Part shown: piece by piece, positions 33,524 to 42,341 of the stretch | How the letters are laid out: each line of letters opens with the position of its first letter | Position numbering within the stretch: position 1 is the first letter of the stretch | Source of the DNA: Bin87 sp965204685 | Lineage (GTDB): Bacteria; Chloroflexota; Dehalococcoidia; Lucifugimonadales; UBA3495 | Assembly: GCA_965204685.1 (NCBI GenBank) | Contig: OZ242004.1 | Location: 62,001 to 126,000 of the forward strand | Length of the DNA stretch: 64,000 nucleotides | Direction of reading: 5' to 3' | The notes under the pieces: model-generated | Database searches by the model: none | What the model saw: the letters and a program-made list of their open reading frames with translations, nothing else | Told to the model about the DNA's origin: nothing | Translations under genes and position numbers: made by a program

Positions 33524-36500
33524 CTACGAGGCCGGCGTCACCGTAACCTGGAAGGCGTCGCTGACCTGGTTGCCGTCGGGGTCCTCCGCCGTGACCGTGA
33601 TGGTGGCCGTGCCCGTGCCGGTTCCCACCACCGTCAGGGTGGAGCCGTTCACATGCAGGGTGGCCGCCACGGCGTAGTTGGACGATGTGGCGCTGAAGGT
33701 CAGGTCGTCGCCGTCGGGGTCGTGGAACACGCCGGACAGGGAGATCTCCCGATGTCCCGGCAACTCCAGGCTGATGTCGGCCAGGGGCGAGACCACCGTG
33801 GGTGAGCCGTCAGAGGCTTCCCGCCCTGGGTCCTCTTCCTCCGGCTCCGCTTCCACCGATACGTCGAAGCTGTCGCTGACCCGGTTGCCATCGCTGTCCT
33901 GGGCCGTAACGGTGATGGTGGACGTGCCCTCGGCGACACCCGCCAGCGTAATCTTGGATTGGTCCGCAACCACGGTTACGGTGGCCTTGGCGTCGTCTGA
34001 CGAACTGGCCGTGATGGTCAGATTGTCGCCGTCGGCGTCGCGGAAGACGCCGGACAGGGAGACGTCCTGCGACGAACCCGCCTCCAGGCCGCTCACGTCG
34101 GCCAGGGGCTGGGCCACCACCGGCGCAGACTTCACCCTGACGGTGAACTCATCCGATACCGTTCCGCCCTCGTCGTCGTTCGCGGTGACCGTGATAGTCG
34201 CCGTACCACGGCTCTGGGCGCTCACCGTCAGGCCGGAGTAGTCGGCGGACACCGACACCGTGGCCACGGCGTCAGTGGACGAACCGGCGGTGATGGTCAG
34301 CGCGTCGTTGTCGGCGTCGTCGAACACCCCGGACAGGGAGACTTGGTGGGCGCCGCTCTGGTTGACGATGGTTACGTCGTCAATGGCAGAGGCCACCGTG
34401 GGCGCCCGGTTGGGCTGCTCCGGCTCCGGGACCACCGACACCTCGAATTCATCGCTGATCCGGTTGCCGTCGGCGTCCTCCGCGGTTACGGTGATAGTCC
34501 CCGACCCTTCCGAAACTCCTGCCACGGTCAGCGTGCCGTGGAACAGGAAGGCATCCACCACGGCGTCGTCCGACGACGCGGCGCTGAAGGTCAGGCTGTC
34601 GCCGTCGGCGTCGCGGAACACGCTGGACAGGGACACGTCCTTTCCGTCTCCCACCTCCAGGCCGGACACGTCGCCGATGGCCGCGGCCACCACCGGGGCG
34701 GCCTTCACCTTCACGGTGAAAGCGTCCGATACCGTGCCGCCGTTGCCATCGTCGGCCGTTACGGTGATGGTCGCCGTACCCCGGGCCTGGGCGGATACCG
34801 TCAGGCCGGAGTAATCGGCGGCAACCGACACGGTTGCTTTGGTCTCATCCGAGGACGCGGCGGTGATGGTCAGGTCGTCGTTGTCGGCGTCGCTGAACAC
34901 CCCGCTAATGGAGACCGTCCGCGTCCCGCTCTGGTTGACGATGGCGGCGTCGGCGATGGCGGCGGCCACCGTGGGAGATTGGTTGGGCGTTGCCTGCTGT
35001 TGCTGTGGCGCGGCCTCGATCTCCTTCAGGGCGGCGGCCACCTCCACCCAGCGGGACCAGCCCCTATCGGCGAAGTCCTGAGCCTCAGCCGCCGTCATCG
35101 GAGTGAGAGATGCGTCGGACACCGTCTCGCCGAGGGCCAGGAGCGCCCGGTCCCAGCGGTCGGTGTGGGCCTTGTAGCTGCTCCACTGGGGGTCGTTGCG
35201 CCACTGGTACATCTTTGCGATCAGCGCGGCGTACTGCTTCGCCACCGACACGTCGAAGGCGTCGCTGACCCGGTTGCCGTCGGCGTCCTGGGCCGTGACC
35301 GTGATGGTCGCCGCGCCCTCGGCGACCCGCGCCACCGTCAGCTTGGAGCCGTCGGACGCCACGGATACCGTGGCGATGGTTTCATCCGAGGATGCGGCGG
35401 TAATGGTCAGGGCGTCGCCGTCGGCGTCGCGGAACGCGCCGGACAGGGACACCTCCTGCGTTGCTCCCACCTCCAGGCCGCTCACGTCGCTGATGGCCGC
35501 GGCCACCACCGGCGCGGCCTTCACCGTCACCGTGAACGTGTCCTCAACCGTCCCGCCGTTGCCGTCGTCCGCCGTCACCGTGATGGTCGCCGTGCCCCGG
35601 GCCTGGGCCGTAACCGTCAGCGTGGAGTGGTCCGACGCCACCGACATCGTGGCTTTCGTCTCATCGGACGATGTGGCGGTGACAGTCAGGCTGTCCCCGT
35701 CCCCGTCGCTGAAGGTGCCGGACAGGGAGACCCGCTTGGTCCCGCTCTCGTTGACGATGATTGCGTCTCCCAAGGCGGCAGACACCGTGGGCGCCTGGTT
35801 GGGCGTTCCCTGCTGTTGCTGCGGGTCCGGCTCCGCCGCCGCCTCGATCTCCTTCAGCGCGGCCGCCACGTCGACCCAGCGGGTGCCCCAGGCCGTGTCG
35901 GCGTAGCCCTGGGCCTCAGATGCCGTCATCGCCGTCAGCGTCGTGTCGGAAACGGTCTCCCCGAAGGCCAGCAAGGCCCGGTCCCAGCGGTCGGTGTGCG
36001 CCTGGTAGCTCACCCACTGCGGGTCGTTCCGCCACTGGTACATCCGCGCGATCAGTTCCGAGTAATCCCCGGAGGTATCCGGCCCCGGCTCCTGCGCCTG
36101 GGGCGCTTCCTCCGACACCGTCGCCGCAAAGTCAACCAGCGCCGTGCCCCCCTTGCCGTCGTTGGCCGTCACCGTTACCCTCGCCACGCCCGGGATCAGC
36201 CCGGTCAGGGTCAGGGTGGATTGGTCCGACGACACCGCCGCCGTGACCACCTGGATGTACGAGGAACCGTCGTGGCCCGGCGGCGGCTCCGCCGTGATGG
36301 TCAGCGTGTGGGCCGTGACGGTCAGGCTGTCGCCGTCGGCGTCGTCGAACAGCCCGCTCAGCGACACGTCCTTGATCCCGCCCCGGGCCGCCACGGTGAC
36401 GTCGTCCAGGGAGCCGGTCGCCGTGGGCGCCTGGTTGGGCGCCGCCGGCGCGGCATCGACCACCTGCGGCAGGTTCAGGGGTACGGCCGTGAAGGGCGCG

Positions 36501-39500
36501 CGCTGGGCTGCCGGGCTGAGACCGCCGTGCTGCAGCACGGGATACTGGCTGGCCGTGCCGAAGTCCCAGGGGTCGTCGCCGCTGCCGTCCAGGTCCAGGT
36601 CCGCGTTCCAGTCGGCGTAGATGCCGGCGTAGCCCGTGGGCCCTTGCAGCCCCGCAGTGGTCTGCCCCACGCCGGCCGGGCTGCTGCTCAAGCCGGAGGT
36701 TTGGGTATCCCAGTAGGCGGCGTCCACCGCGCCGGAGACGTGCGCGCCGGTCAGGCCGCCGGCCGCGCCGCCTTCGGCCGTGGCCGACCCGGTCGCGTAG
36801 CTGGCGGTTACGCTGCCATTGTTGTCGCCCACCAGTCCGCCGGCCCGCTGGCCGGCGCTGGACACCGGCCCGGTGGCGTAGCTGGTCTTGATGGAACCGC
36901 CGGCTGCGTTGCGGCCCACCAACCCGCCGGTGTTGTCGGCCCAGCCCGAAACCGCGCCCCGGGCGTAGCTGGCCTGGATGAGGCCCTGGTTGGCGCCCGC
37001 CAGGCCCCCCACGCCCTGACCTCCGACCTTTCTCCCGGCCACGTTGGCCCGGGACGAACTGCCCGTGATGAAACTCCCTGACCTGGCCTCCCCCACCAGG
37101 CCGCCCACGTTGCTGATCCCGGACACCGCCCCGGTCACGTGGACGTTGCTGATGATGCCGTGGCTGTACCCGGCCAGGGCGCCGATATACCCCTTGCCCG
37201 ACACGTTGACGTTCTCCAGCCGCAGGTTGCGCACGATGCCGTTGTAGGCAATGATATAGAAGAGGCCCTTATCGTCGTGCTTGCCGTCCCCCGCATCGGT
37301 GGGCAGTCCGTAGATGTTGACCCGGTTCAGCACTTCGTCGGTGAAGGGCGTGTCCAGCGTGTTGATGTACAGGTTCCGTATGGCGTGCCCGTTGCCCTCG
37401 AAGATGCCGCGCCAGTAGTTCCCTCCCTCTATGTCCTGCGCTATGGGTCGCCATCCCTCGCCGTCGTTGCCAAAGTAGTCGTCGCACGCGCCGGGACCCT
37501 GCGCTCCTCCCGGGTGCCCCCCGTACCAACTCCGGCACCTGGCGGAGCCGTCGGGATTATGCGACCCGTTCCAGTAGTGGTCGCCGGGGTCGGCCCGGCC
37601 GTTGCCGTTGGTGTCGAAGTCCAGGTCGGCCATCAGCTCGTAACCCATGCAGCCATCCCCGGGACAGCCCATCCCACGTCTGGCGTTGGGGTATGCCGAT
37701 TGGTAAGCGTTCCGGGCACTGTTGGGATAGGGGTTGTGGTCCCAACCATAGGCGCCCCTGCCGTCCTCGTCATAGCGGATGGCATAGAGCTGGTCCAGGC
37801 TGTGCACCTCGATGAGGCCGTCGTCGTCACGATCGTAGTCGATGCCCTGGGCCGGCTGCTGGTTGGAGGGCCTCGTGACCGGCTCGGTGGACTCCGGAGG
37901 GTCGGGCATCGCCGCCCGCTGGGCCGCCACGCTGGGGCCGGTGTCCCGCAGCACCGGGAAGTCCAGCGACGTGCCGAAGTCCCAGACGTGGGAGTCGCCG
38001 CTGCGGTCCCTGAGATCGTCCCAGAGAGCGTAGATGCCCGTGTAGCCCGTGGGCCGCCGCAGCTCGGCGGTGGTGAGACGCCTGCCGGCTTGACCGGCGG
38101 CTCGGCTGTTCAACCAGTAGCTGGCGGTGATATTGCTTCTGTCGGCGTGTCCCGGCCTTACGTTCGGGAGCGTGCAGCCGATACACCGATGGCCATTTTT
38201 GGTGCTTACGGACCTGTGATTACCAGCCAGCCCCCCCACGTAACCGTCGCCGGACACCGCTCCCAGGGCGTAGCTGGCCGAGATGGGCGCACCGTTATCG
38301 CCGACCAATCCCCCGATATATCTTCGGCCGGACACGTCGCCGGTGGCGTAACTGGCGAAGATCTCGCCTGCGTTATCGCCCACCAGGCCGCCCATGAAAT
38401 TCGCATTGCCCGATACCCGGCCCGTGGCGTAACTGGCCACGATGCTGGCCCGGATGGGGGCGCTGTCCCAGCCGATGCGGCGAGTGGTGCTGTAGCCAAC
38501 CAGGCCGCCGTAATAATCGGTCCCGGATGCGACTGCGGTTACGTCAGCCGTGGAGTAGCTGCGCACGATGCGACCGCCATAGTTCGACCCGACCAGTCCT
38601 CCCACAAAACTGTTCGTGCTCCAGACCTCGCCAGAGGAATGACTGTCTGTGATTGCACCGCGGTTCTGCCCCACCAGCAAGCCGGTCACCCGCCCGTCGG
38701 ATACCGACCCGGTCACGCTGGCGTTGCTGATCGCGCCGCGGTTCTTCCCCACCAGAGCGCTCACGTATATTCCTTTGCCGCTACCGCGAACTTGCGCGTT
38801 CTCCAGCGCCACGTTGCGGATGACGCCGGTCTCTCCAAGCTCCCGAAACAACGCCTGATACCGGTCATCTCTACTGATGTACAGGTAGCTGATGGCGTGG
38901 CCGTTGCCGTCAAAGACAGCGGCGTATTCGCCGATGGGCAGCCAGCCCTGGCCGTCGTTCACGTGCCCGCCGTCAACCGCTCTTGGATAGTCGCCGGCGT
39001 CGGCCCGGCCGTTGCCGTTGCGGTCAAAGTCCAGGTTGGCGGCCAGCTCGTAGCCCTTGCAACCGCTCTGGGGACAGCCCGCCCCGTTGGCAGTGATGCC
39101 GGGGAAGGCCCCTTCGTACTTGTCGTTGGCATCCGCAATGGCGGAACCGCTGGCGGAGCCGTCGCCGTCAAGGTCAAAGCGGATGGCGTCCAGCTGCGCC
39201 AGGCTGCACACCTCGATGAGACCGTCGTCGTCATCGTCGTAGTCGTCGCCGGCCTCCGGCTGGCAGCCGCCCGCGAAGGAGTCCGCCCCCGTCACCACCG
39301 TAACCGCCTGCGACCAGTCGCTTACGCCGCCGTCGTTGCCGGAACGCACGCTCACCGTGTAGGTCGCGCCGCTCTCCAGGCTCTCGAACGTCGCCGTCCG
39401 CGCGTCGGCGCCCAGCCGCTGCTCGGTGGCGTCGCCGTCGGCGTTTTCCAGCCGGGCCACGTAGTAGTCGGGCAGATCGCCGCTGCCCGGCCCCCGCCAG

Positions 39501-41953
39501 GTGACGGTGATGCTGTCCGCCTGCACCGTCAGCCGGAGATCTCCCGACGGGTTGGGCCGAGTGGGGAAGGTCCGGTTCACCGTTACCGCGTAGGTCTGCG
39601 TGGCCACGCCGTCGGGGGCCGTCACCACCACGTTGACCGGGTTCGACGCGTTGTAGTCCAGCGCCACCGGCGACGCCGGGTCTCCGCCGTTCACGGCAAC
39701 GGCGGCATTGGGGTGAAACGGCACGGCCGTGAAAACAACGCTCTCCGTGGTGTACGGCACGTCCACCGTGTAGGCGGTGTTGTCCGGGTCGAAGTCGAGC
39801 GTTCCCTCCGAGACGGTCAGGTCGTGCAGGGTGGCGTCGTTGTCGGCGGGCAGACCACGGGTCACCGTCAGCGTGTAGACCTGCTTGTAGGTGTTTTCCG
39901 CGAAACCAGACTTTACAGAGCGGCTCTTCCACTTGTAGATGCCGACCTGCGCCGTCGTGGCCGCTCCCTGTTCCAAGGTGATGGTCTGGGGCCTTGGATT
40001 GTCATTCCTGTGCAGAATGCTGACCAAATCCCGAGGCCAATCCTCGGGCTCTCTGTTATCCCAGTCAATTTCGGCCTGGGCTAGGTCTTCGGAAACCAGG
40101 ACGTACGCAGTGTTGCCGCTCCCGTATCGATAGGGGGTGGTGAACCGACCGATAACGACCAACTCGGTCAAGTCCCCCGGCGCCACCAGCCGGTAGCTGT
40201 AGTGGTTGCGACGGAACTCCGGATGGACGGTGATGCCCTCGGGCGTCGCCAGCCCCGTCAGGGCCAGGTCCCGGTTGCCCGGCGCCGCCAGGTCCACCAC
40301 CGCAGTGAACCGGACGTTCTCGCTCCGGGGACGGGTCACCGTCACCACGTAGGTCTCCGTGGCCACCCCGTCCACCGCCGTGACCGCCACGCTGATGACG
40401 TTCGCGCCGTAGTCCAGCGACACCGGCCCGGCCGGGTCGCCGCCGTTCACCGTGACGGCGGCGTGGGGATGGTTGGCGGCCGGCGTGAGGGTCACCCGGC
40501 CCACCGTGGCCGCCACGTCCACCGCGTAGGCGGTGGTGCCGGGAGCGAAGTCCAGCGAACCCGCCGAGATGGCCAGGGCCTTCAGCGTGGCGTCGTCCGC
40601 CGCCTGCGTCGGCTGCGGTGTCGGCGCCGGCGTGGGCGTGGGCGTGGGAGCCGGCTCCAGCCGAGGCGCCGGCTGCGGCCCAAGCGCCGTGCCCGGGCTG
40701 GATGCGTCCCGGATCTCGCCGTGCAGGGTGGCGCTGACGACAGATGGTGACAGCGTGTAGTTGCCCGCCTTGAACGCCCCATGGTCCTGCAACGAGTAGG
40801 TCACGCTCAGGTCATGGGAACCCGCCTCCGCCGACGGGAACTGCCCGCTCACCACCAGCCCCCCGGCCCGCAGGTCCGCCAACTCCCCCGCCAGCGCCCC
40901 GATCACCCGGACCCGGCCCGTGTCGAAGGTGGCGTCCGTGGTCCCGTCGGCCACCCGCGAGTTCACCCGCACCCCGCTGATGGTCGTTATCTCCAGGGGC
41001 GTGATGGCTCCGCTCACGCTGAAGGTCACGTCGTAGTTGCCCGCGTCCGCTCCGCCGACAGATACTCCGGTGACGGCGATGCCCGTACCGGCGTCCGCCG
41101 CGGCGTAGCTTCCGCCGCTGACCGTCACCACGTCCCCGTTCACGATGTCCCCGGCGGCAAAGCTTCCACTCAAAGCTCCCACGAGCGTCGCCGTGCCGTC
41201 GTAGGCCCTGGCGGGCGCCGTGCCGGTCCAGGTCACCGCCCTGGGCGTGATGGTGTAGGCTGTCGCCGCCGTGAAATCGGCCGGCAGGGCGTACTTGGTG
41301 GCGTAGGCCGGCGCGATGGCCAGGGTGCCCAGGTTGATGGCGTAGCTGCCCGCGTCGTCTCCCGGCGCCCGGCCCAGGCTGCCCGACACCACGTTGCTGG
41401 CCGCATCGCCGTCCACCAGCCCGCTCACCGTGTGGCTCAGGGCGTCGGTCCCGCCGTACTTCCGCGTGGTGTTCCCCGCCTTGATCGCCAAAACCCGCGC
41501 TCCCCCGATGTAGCAGGTCAGCGTCGCCTGGGCGCTGCTCACCCGGCCTCCCTCGGCGGTTTCGTAGTTCGCCTTGACGCTGAGGCTGACCGGCTTCCCC
41601 GACGGGTAGCTGCCCCGCCGCAACAGCGTCTGGCCCTTGACGTTGCCCTGCTCCCGCCGGCCGTCCGGCAGTGACAGCTCGTAGTCGTAGGAAACCGCCT
41701 CCTCTCCTGCCCACTCGGGAACGTCCCACATGAACCACACTGCATCCGTTCTGGTAGTGCATTGCAGGTTCGACGGCGGCGGCGGTTCGGCGCCCTGGGC
41801 CTGGACGGGCCCCGATGACAGCAGCGCCAGCGCCGCCACACCGGCAGTCAATGCCACCGTCAGCAGCGCCAGCGCGCACAGCGCCCGGCGGCCTCGGGAC
41901 GTGAGGGCAGCGTGAAGCGGGTGAAGGGGACTGGACGGGGGCGTGAATTTCAT
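33524..41953 (-). CDS. Giant secreted GLUG / Ig-like protein
   Basis: 2809 residues; ATG at 41953 with GGAGGT 5 bases upstream, the same start context as the gene at 14950. A signal sequence ends near VQAQ (residue 53). In order: FN3-like (57-150), MBG and YDG-type domains (155-420), a Pro/Thr linker, cadherin-like beta-sandwich domains (450-800), FN3 (805-890), a first GLUG block opened by a D-rich DGLIEV motif (905-1345), a second GLUG block (1372-1845), then about nine Ig-like domains with two WRND modules (about 1962-2035 and 2238-2315). The C-terminal half is a close paralogue of the gene at 1-5199. No anchor is seen. Likely an adhesin; residue numbers are approximate. Confidence 0.9.
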   Translation of the reverse strand: MKFTPPSSPLHPLHAALTSRGRRALCALALLTVALTAGVAALALLSSGPVQAQGAEPPPPSNLQCTTRTDAVWFMWDVPEWAGEEAVSYDYELSLPDGRREQGNVKGQTLLRRGSYPSGKPVSLSVKANYETAEGGRVSSAQATLTCYIGGARVLAIKAGNTTRKYGGTDALSHTVSGLVDGDAASNVVSGSLGRAPGDDAGSYAINLGTLAIAPAYATKYALPADFTAATAYTITPRAVTWTGTAPARAYDGTATLVGALSGSFAAGDIVNGDVVTVSGGSYAAADAGTGIAVTGVSVGGADAGNYDVTFSVSGAITPLEITTISGVRVNSRVADGTTDATFDTGRVRVIGALAGELADLRAGGLVVSGQFPSAEAGSHDLSVTYSLQDHGAFKAGNYTLSPSVVSATLHGEIRDASSPGTALGPQPAPRLEPAPTPTPTPAPTPQPTQAADDATLKALAISAGSLDFAPGTTAYAVDVAATVGRVTLTPAANHPHAAVTVNGGDPAGPVSLDYGANVISVAVTAVDGVATETYVVTVTRPRSENVRFTAVVDLAAPGNRDLALTGLATPEGITVHPEFRRNHYSYRLVAPGDLTELVVIGRFTTPYRYGSGNTAYVLVSEDLAQAEIDWDNREPEDWPRDLVSILHRNDNPRPQTITLEQGAATTAQVGIYKWKSRSVKSGFAENTYKQVYTLTVTRGLPADNDATLHDLTVSEGTLDFDPDNTAYTVDVPYTTESVVFTAVPFHPNAAVAVNGGDPASPVALDYNASNPVNVVVTAPDGVATQTYAVTVNRTFPTRPNPSGDLRLTVQADSITVTWRGPGSGDLPDYYVARLENADGDATEQRLGADARTATFESLESGATYTVSVRSGNDGGVSDWSQAVTVVTGADSFAGGCQPEAGDDYDDDDDGLIEVCSLAQLDAIRFDLDGDGSASGSAIADANDKYEGAFPGITANGAGCPQSGCKGYELAANLDFDRNGNGRADAGDYPRAVDGGHVNDGQGWLPIGEYAAVFDGNGHAISYLYISRDDRYQALFRELGETGVIRNVALENAQVRGSGKGIYVSALVGKNRGAISNASVTGSVSDGRVTGLLVGQNRGAITDSHSSGEVWSTNSFVGGLVGSNYGGRIVRSYSTADVTAVASGTDYYGGLVGYSTTRRIGWDSAPIRASIVASYATGRVSGNANFMGGLVGDNAGEIFASYATGDVSGRRYIGGLVGDNGAPISASYALGAVSGDGYVGGLAGNHRSVSTKNGHRCIGCTLPNVRPGHADRSNITASYWLNSRAAGQAGRRLTTAELRRPTGYTGIYALWDDLRDRSGDSHVWDFGTSLDFPVLRDTGPSVAAQRAAMPDPPESTEPVTRPSNQQPAQGIDYDRDDDGLIEVHSLDQLYAIRYDEDGRGAYGWDHNPYPNSARNAYQSAYPNARRGMGCPGDGCMGYELMADLDFDTNGNGRADPGDHYWNGSHNPDGSARCRSWYGGHPGGAQGPGACDDYFGNDGEGWRPIAQDIEGGNYWRGIFEGNGHAIRNLYINTLDTPFTDEVLNRVNIYGLPTDAGDGKHDDKGLFYIIAYNGIVRNLRLENVNVSGKGYIGALAGYSHGIISNVHVTGAVSGISNVGGLVGEARSGSFITGSSSRANVAGRKVGGQGVGGLAGANQGLIQASYARGAVSGWADNTGGLVGRNAAGGSIKTSYATGPVSSAGQRAGGLVGDNNGSVTASYATGSATAEGGAAGGLTGAHVSGAVDAAYWDTQTSGLSSSPAGVGQTTAGLQGPTGYAGIYADWNADLDLDGSGDDPWDFGTASQYPVLQHGGLSPAAQRAPFTAVPLNLPQVVDAAPAAPNQAPTATGSLDDVTVAARGGIKDVSLSGLFDDADGDSLTVTAHTLTITAEPPPGHDGSSYIQVVTAAVSSDQSTLTLTGLIPGVARVTVTANDGKGGTALVDFAATVSEEAPQAQEPGPDTSGDYSELIARMYQWRNDPQWVSYQAHTDRWDRALLAFGETVSDTTLTAMTASEAQGYADTAWGTRWVDVAAALKEIEAAAEPDPQQQQGTPNQAPTVSAALGDAIIVNESGTKRVSLSGTFSDGDGDSLTVTATSSDETKATMSVASDHSTLTVTAQARGTATITVTADDGNGGTVEDTFTVTVKAAPVVAAAISDVSGLEVGATQEVSLSGAFRDADGDALTITAASSDETIATVSVASDGSKLTVARVAEGAATITVTAQDADGNRVSDAFDVSVAKQYAALIAKMYQWRNDPQWSSYKAHTDRWDRALLALGETVSDASLTPMTAAEAQDFADRGWSRWVEVAAALKEIEAAPQQQQATPNQSPTVAAAIADAAIVNQSGTRTVSISGVFSDADNDDLTITAASSDETKATVSVAADYSGLTVSAQARGTATITVTADDGNGGTVSDAFTVKVKAAPVVAAAIGDVSGLEVGDGKDVSLSSVFRDADGDSLTFSAASSDDAVVDAFLFHGTLTVAGVSEGSGTITVTAEDADGNRISDEFEVSVVPEPEQPNRAPTVASAIDDVTIVNQSGAHQVSLSGVFDDADNDALTITAGSSTDAVATVSVSADYSGLTVSAQSRGTATITVTANDDEGGTVSDEFTVRVKSAPVVAQPLADVSGLEAGSSQDVSLSGVFRDADGDNLTITASSSDDAKATVTVVADQSKITLAGVAEGTSTITVTAQDSDGNRVSDSFDVSVEAEPEEEDPGREASDGSPTVVSPLADISLELPGHREISLSGVFHDPDGDDLTFSATSSNYAVAATLHVNGSTLTVVGTGTGTATITVTAEDPDGNQVSDAFQVTVTPAS

Positions 41954-42076
41954 TGGGGACCTCCGCAGTGCGTTATGAAAGAGAGTGCGTTATGAAACTT
42001 CCTGATTGGATCGGGTCTTCCCGGCGCGGTGGCTGCTTTTCCCGGCGCGGAAAGCGGCGCCAACTTACACCAGAAA

Positions 42077-42100
42077 CGGTATTTCAGTCCGTATTTTTAG
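42077..42100. promoter_or_regulatory. Paired GTATTT boxes, copy 5 of 6
   Basis: CGGTATTT and CCGTATTT at 12-bp spacing with CTTACACCA on the left, 124 bases from the start of the giant gene at 41953. The left arm of the leader stem-loop has been deleted in this copy, but the micro-ORF is intact. Confidence 0.6.
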
Positions 42101-42181
42101 ACCATCTTTTGTATGGGTTAATGTATGCTTGCGGTTGGTCAGCTATGCAGTCGTTGCTGGTGGTCCGGTCCGGAGAAAGGC

Positions 42182-42283
42182 ATGGACCAGCCCTGCCGGG
42201 AGATCGGGGTCCTGCGGGAATGCCTGTGCCGCCTGAGCCAGGACAGTCGTCGCATCAACTCACTCGTCGGCAAGCTGAACTGA
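42182..42283 (+). CDS. 33-residue micro-ORF matching the sensor-kinase N-terminus
   Basis: Complete frame MDQPCREIGVLRECLCRLS, then QDSRRINSLVGKLN and stop. It has the same length as the copy at 33349 and the same relation to promoter boxes and terminator hairpin. AGAAAGG lies 1-2 bases before the ATG, closer than ideal, so translation is uncertain. It resembles the kinase N-terminal helix. Confidence 0.45.
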   Translation: MDQPCREIGVLRECLCRLSQDSRRINSLVGKLN

Positions 42284-42285
42284 GA

Positions 42286-42313
42286 CGGGCGTCCAACCGC
42301 AGTCGGACGCCCG
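42286..42313. terminator. Shared GGGCGTCC hairpin
   Basis: CGGGCGTCC/GGACGCCCG stem, 28 bases from the stop of the converging giant gene at 42342. Confidence 0.65.
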
Positions 42314-42341
42314 CTTGGATCAGCCTGTGGTTCCGCAGCCG

